Shown: one piece after another, positions 5,724 to 6,249 of the stretch
Position numbering within the stretch: position 1 is the first letter of the stretch
Layout of the letters: the number at the start of each line of letters is the position of its first letter
Assembly: GCA_026987055.1 (NCBI GenBank)
Contig: JALSNL010000446.1
Span: forward strand, 1 to 6,249
Length of the DNA: 6,249 bases
Reading direction: 5' to 3'
From: Melioribacteraceae bacterium
GTDB lineage: Bacteria; Bacteroidota; Ignavibacteria; Ignavibacteriales; Melioribacteraceae
Notes under the pieces: generated by a model
Told to the model about the DNA's origin: nothing
The model's database searches: none
The model's input: the letters and a program-made list of their open reading frames with translations, nothing else
Translations under genes and position numbers: made by a program

Positions 5724-6249
5724 ATGAAAAAAACAGTTATTGTAGAAGCTAAAAGAACAGCAGTAGGTGCTTTCCAAGGAGCACTATCTCCACTATCCGC
5801 CCCGGAACTTGGGAGCATAGTAATCAAAAATCTTATCGAAAAAACCAAGCTTGACGGTAAACATGTTAACGAAGTAATTATGGGCAATGTCTTAACTGCC
5901 GGAATCGGTCAAGCACCGGCAAGACAAGCTGCCATATTTGGTGGTTTGCCTGTAAGTGTTGAATGTATGACTATCAACAAAGTTTGCGGAAGCGGACTTA
6001 AATCCGTTATGCTTGCAGATCAAGCAATTAAATGTGGTGATGCTGATGTTATTATCGCCGGTGGGATGGAAAGTATGTCCAACGTTCCATATTTGCTGCC
6101 TAAAGCAAGAAGTGGTTATAGGTTAGGTCACGGCGAAGTTTTGGATAGTTTGGTTAAAGATGGCTTATGGGATGTTTATAACAATATTCACATGGGCAGT
6201 TGTGCCGAATCATGCGCAAGAGATTTTCATTTTACCAGAGAAGAAATTG
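5724..6249 (+). CDS. Acetyl-CoA acetyltransferase (thiolase), N-terminal part; 3' end outside window
   Basis: The frame is open from ATG 5724 to the window end: 175 codons plus one base, about 45% of a typical thiolase of about 390 residues. N-terminal thiolase motifs are clear: VIVEAKRTAVGAFQGALS (5-22), VIMGNVLTAGIGQAPARQAA (51-70), the active-site block INKVCGSGLKSVMLADQAI (84-102) and the glycine-rich AGGMESMSNVPYLLP (112-126). C88 is the cysteine that forms the acyl-enzyme intermediate. MGSCAESCARDF (157-168) matches the usual MG.TAE..A segment. The family condenses two acetyl-CoA to acetoacetyl-CoA or runs the reverse thiolytic step. Short spacing before PYLLP and the overall pattern favour the biosynthetic/acetoacetyl-CoA class over long-chain FadA, but the C-terminal His and Cys motifs that would help decide lie outside the window. 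It is 16 nt after ricT with its own Shine-Dalgarno sequence, so it may be read from the upstream operon. Confidence 0.93.
   Translation, partial: MKKTVIVEAKRTAVGAFQGALSPLSAPELGSIVIKNLIEKTKLDGKHVNEVIMGNVLTAGIGQAPARQAAIFGGLPVSVECMTINKVCGSGLKSVMLADQAIKCGDADVIIAGGMESMSNVPYLLPKARSGYRLGHGEVLDSLVKDGLWDVYNNIHMGSCAESCARDFHFTREEI

Noticed and set aside
5675..5887. 70-codon - strand open frame at the ricT/thiolase junction
   Set aside because: It is antisense to the conserved end of RicT and the conserved thiolase N-terminus, with no recognisable motif.
1..6249. CRISPR array, defence system, toxin-antitoxin pair or insertion sequence
   Set aside because: No spaced repeats, transposase, terminal inverted repeats, nuclease or toxin-like genes were seen on either strand. 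The window reads as core genome throughout.

Overview
This 6.2 kb window is AT-rich (roughly one third G+C by eye) chromosomal core sequence. All genes are on the + strand and packed tightly: six of the seven junctions are 21 nt or less, and three of these are start/stop overlaps. I see no mobile element, CRISPR array, tRNA, rRNA or foreign-looking island. The gene content points to the FCB superphylum. The main clues are a DUF2795-type small acidic protein of the kind common in Bacteroidota, an M23 endopeptidase with a short 'YFS..K' cytoplasmic leader and one membrane helix, and a possible Bacteroidota-style promoter (TTG-N20-TAnnTTcG). An HPr kinase gene next to a short hpf, together with low G+C and several recognisable Shine-Dalgarno sequences, fits an Ignavibacteria/Chlorobi/Kapabacteria-like lineage better than classical Bacteroides or Flavobacterium. 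That placement is inference; no taxonomic search was possible.

Layout. (1) 1-318: 3' end of topA, encoding two C4 zinc fingers. (2) 340-1233: XerC/XerD-type tyrosine recombinase with a complete catalytic set. (3) 1243-1545: short-form ribosome hibernation factor HPF. (4) 1545-2555: HPr kinase/phosphorylase, overlapping hpf by one base. A 75-nt gap (2556-2630), the longest non-coding stretch, holds the one good promoter candidate. (5) 2631-3581: membrane-anchored M23 (LytM-type) peptidoglycan endopeptidase. (6) 3581-3808: 75-residue very acidic DUF2795-type protein. (7) 3828-4937: DNA polymerase III delta' clamp-loader subunit. (8) 4934-5707: PSP1/RicT-family cysteine-rich protein. (9) 5724 to the window end: first 175 codons of an acetyl-CoA acetyltransferase (thiolase).

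The genes appear to form two transcription blocks. The first, topA-xer-hpf-hprK, joins chromosome topology and dimer resolution with ribosome hibernation and a carbon/energy-sensing kinase. The second, M23-DUF2795-holB-ricT and possibly the thiolase, joins cell-wall remodelling, clamp loading and an iron-sulfur/RNA-processing-type regulator. These are housekeeping functions. I did not find a clearly new biological system. The items most worth a second look are the uncharacterised acidic protein, the RicT homologue that ends right after its last cysteine pair, and the hpf-hprK coupling without PTS phosphocarrier genes nearby.
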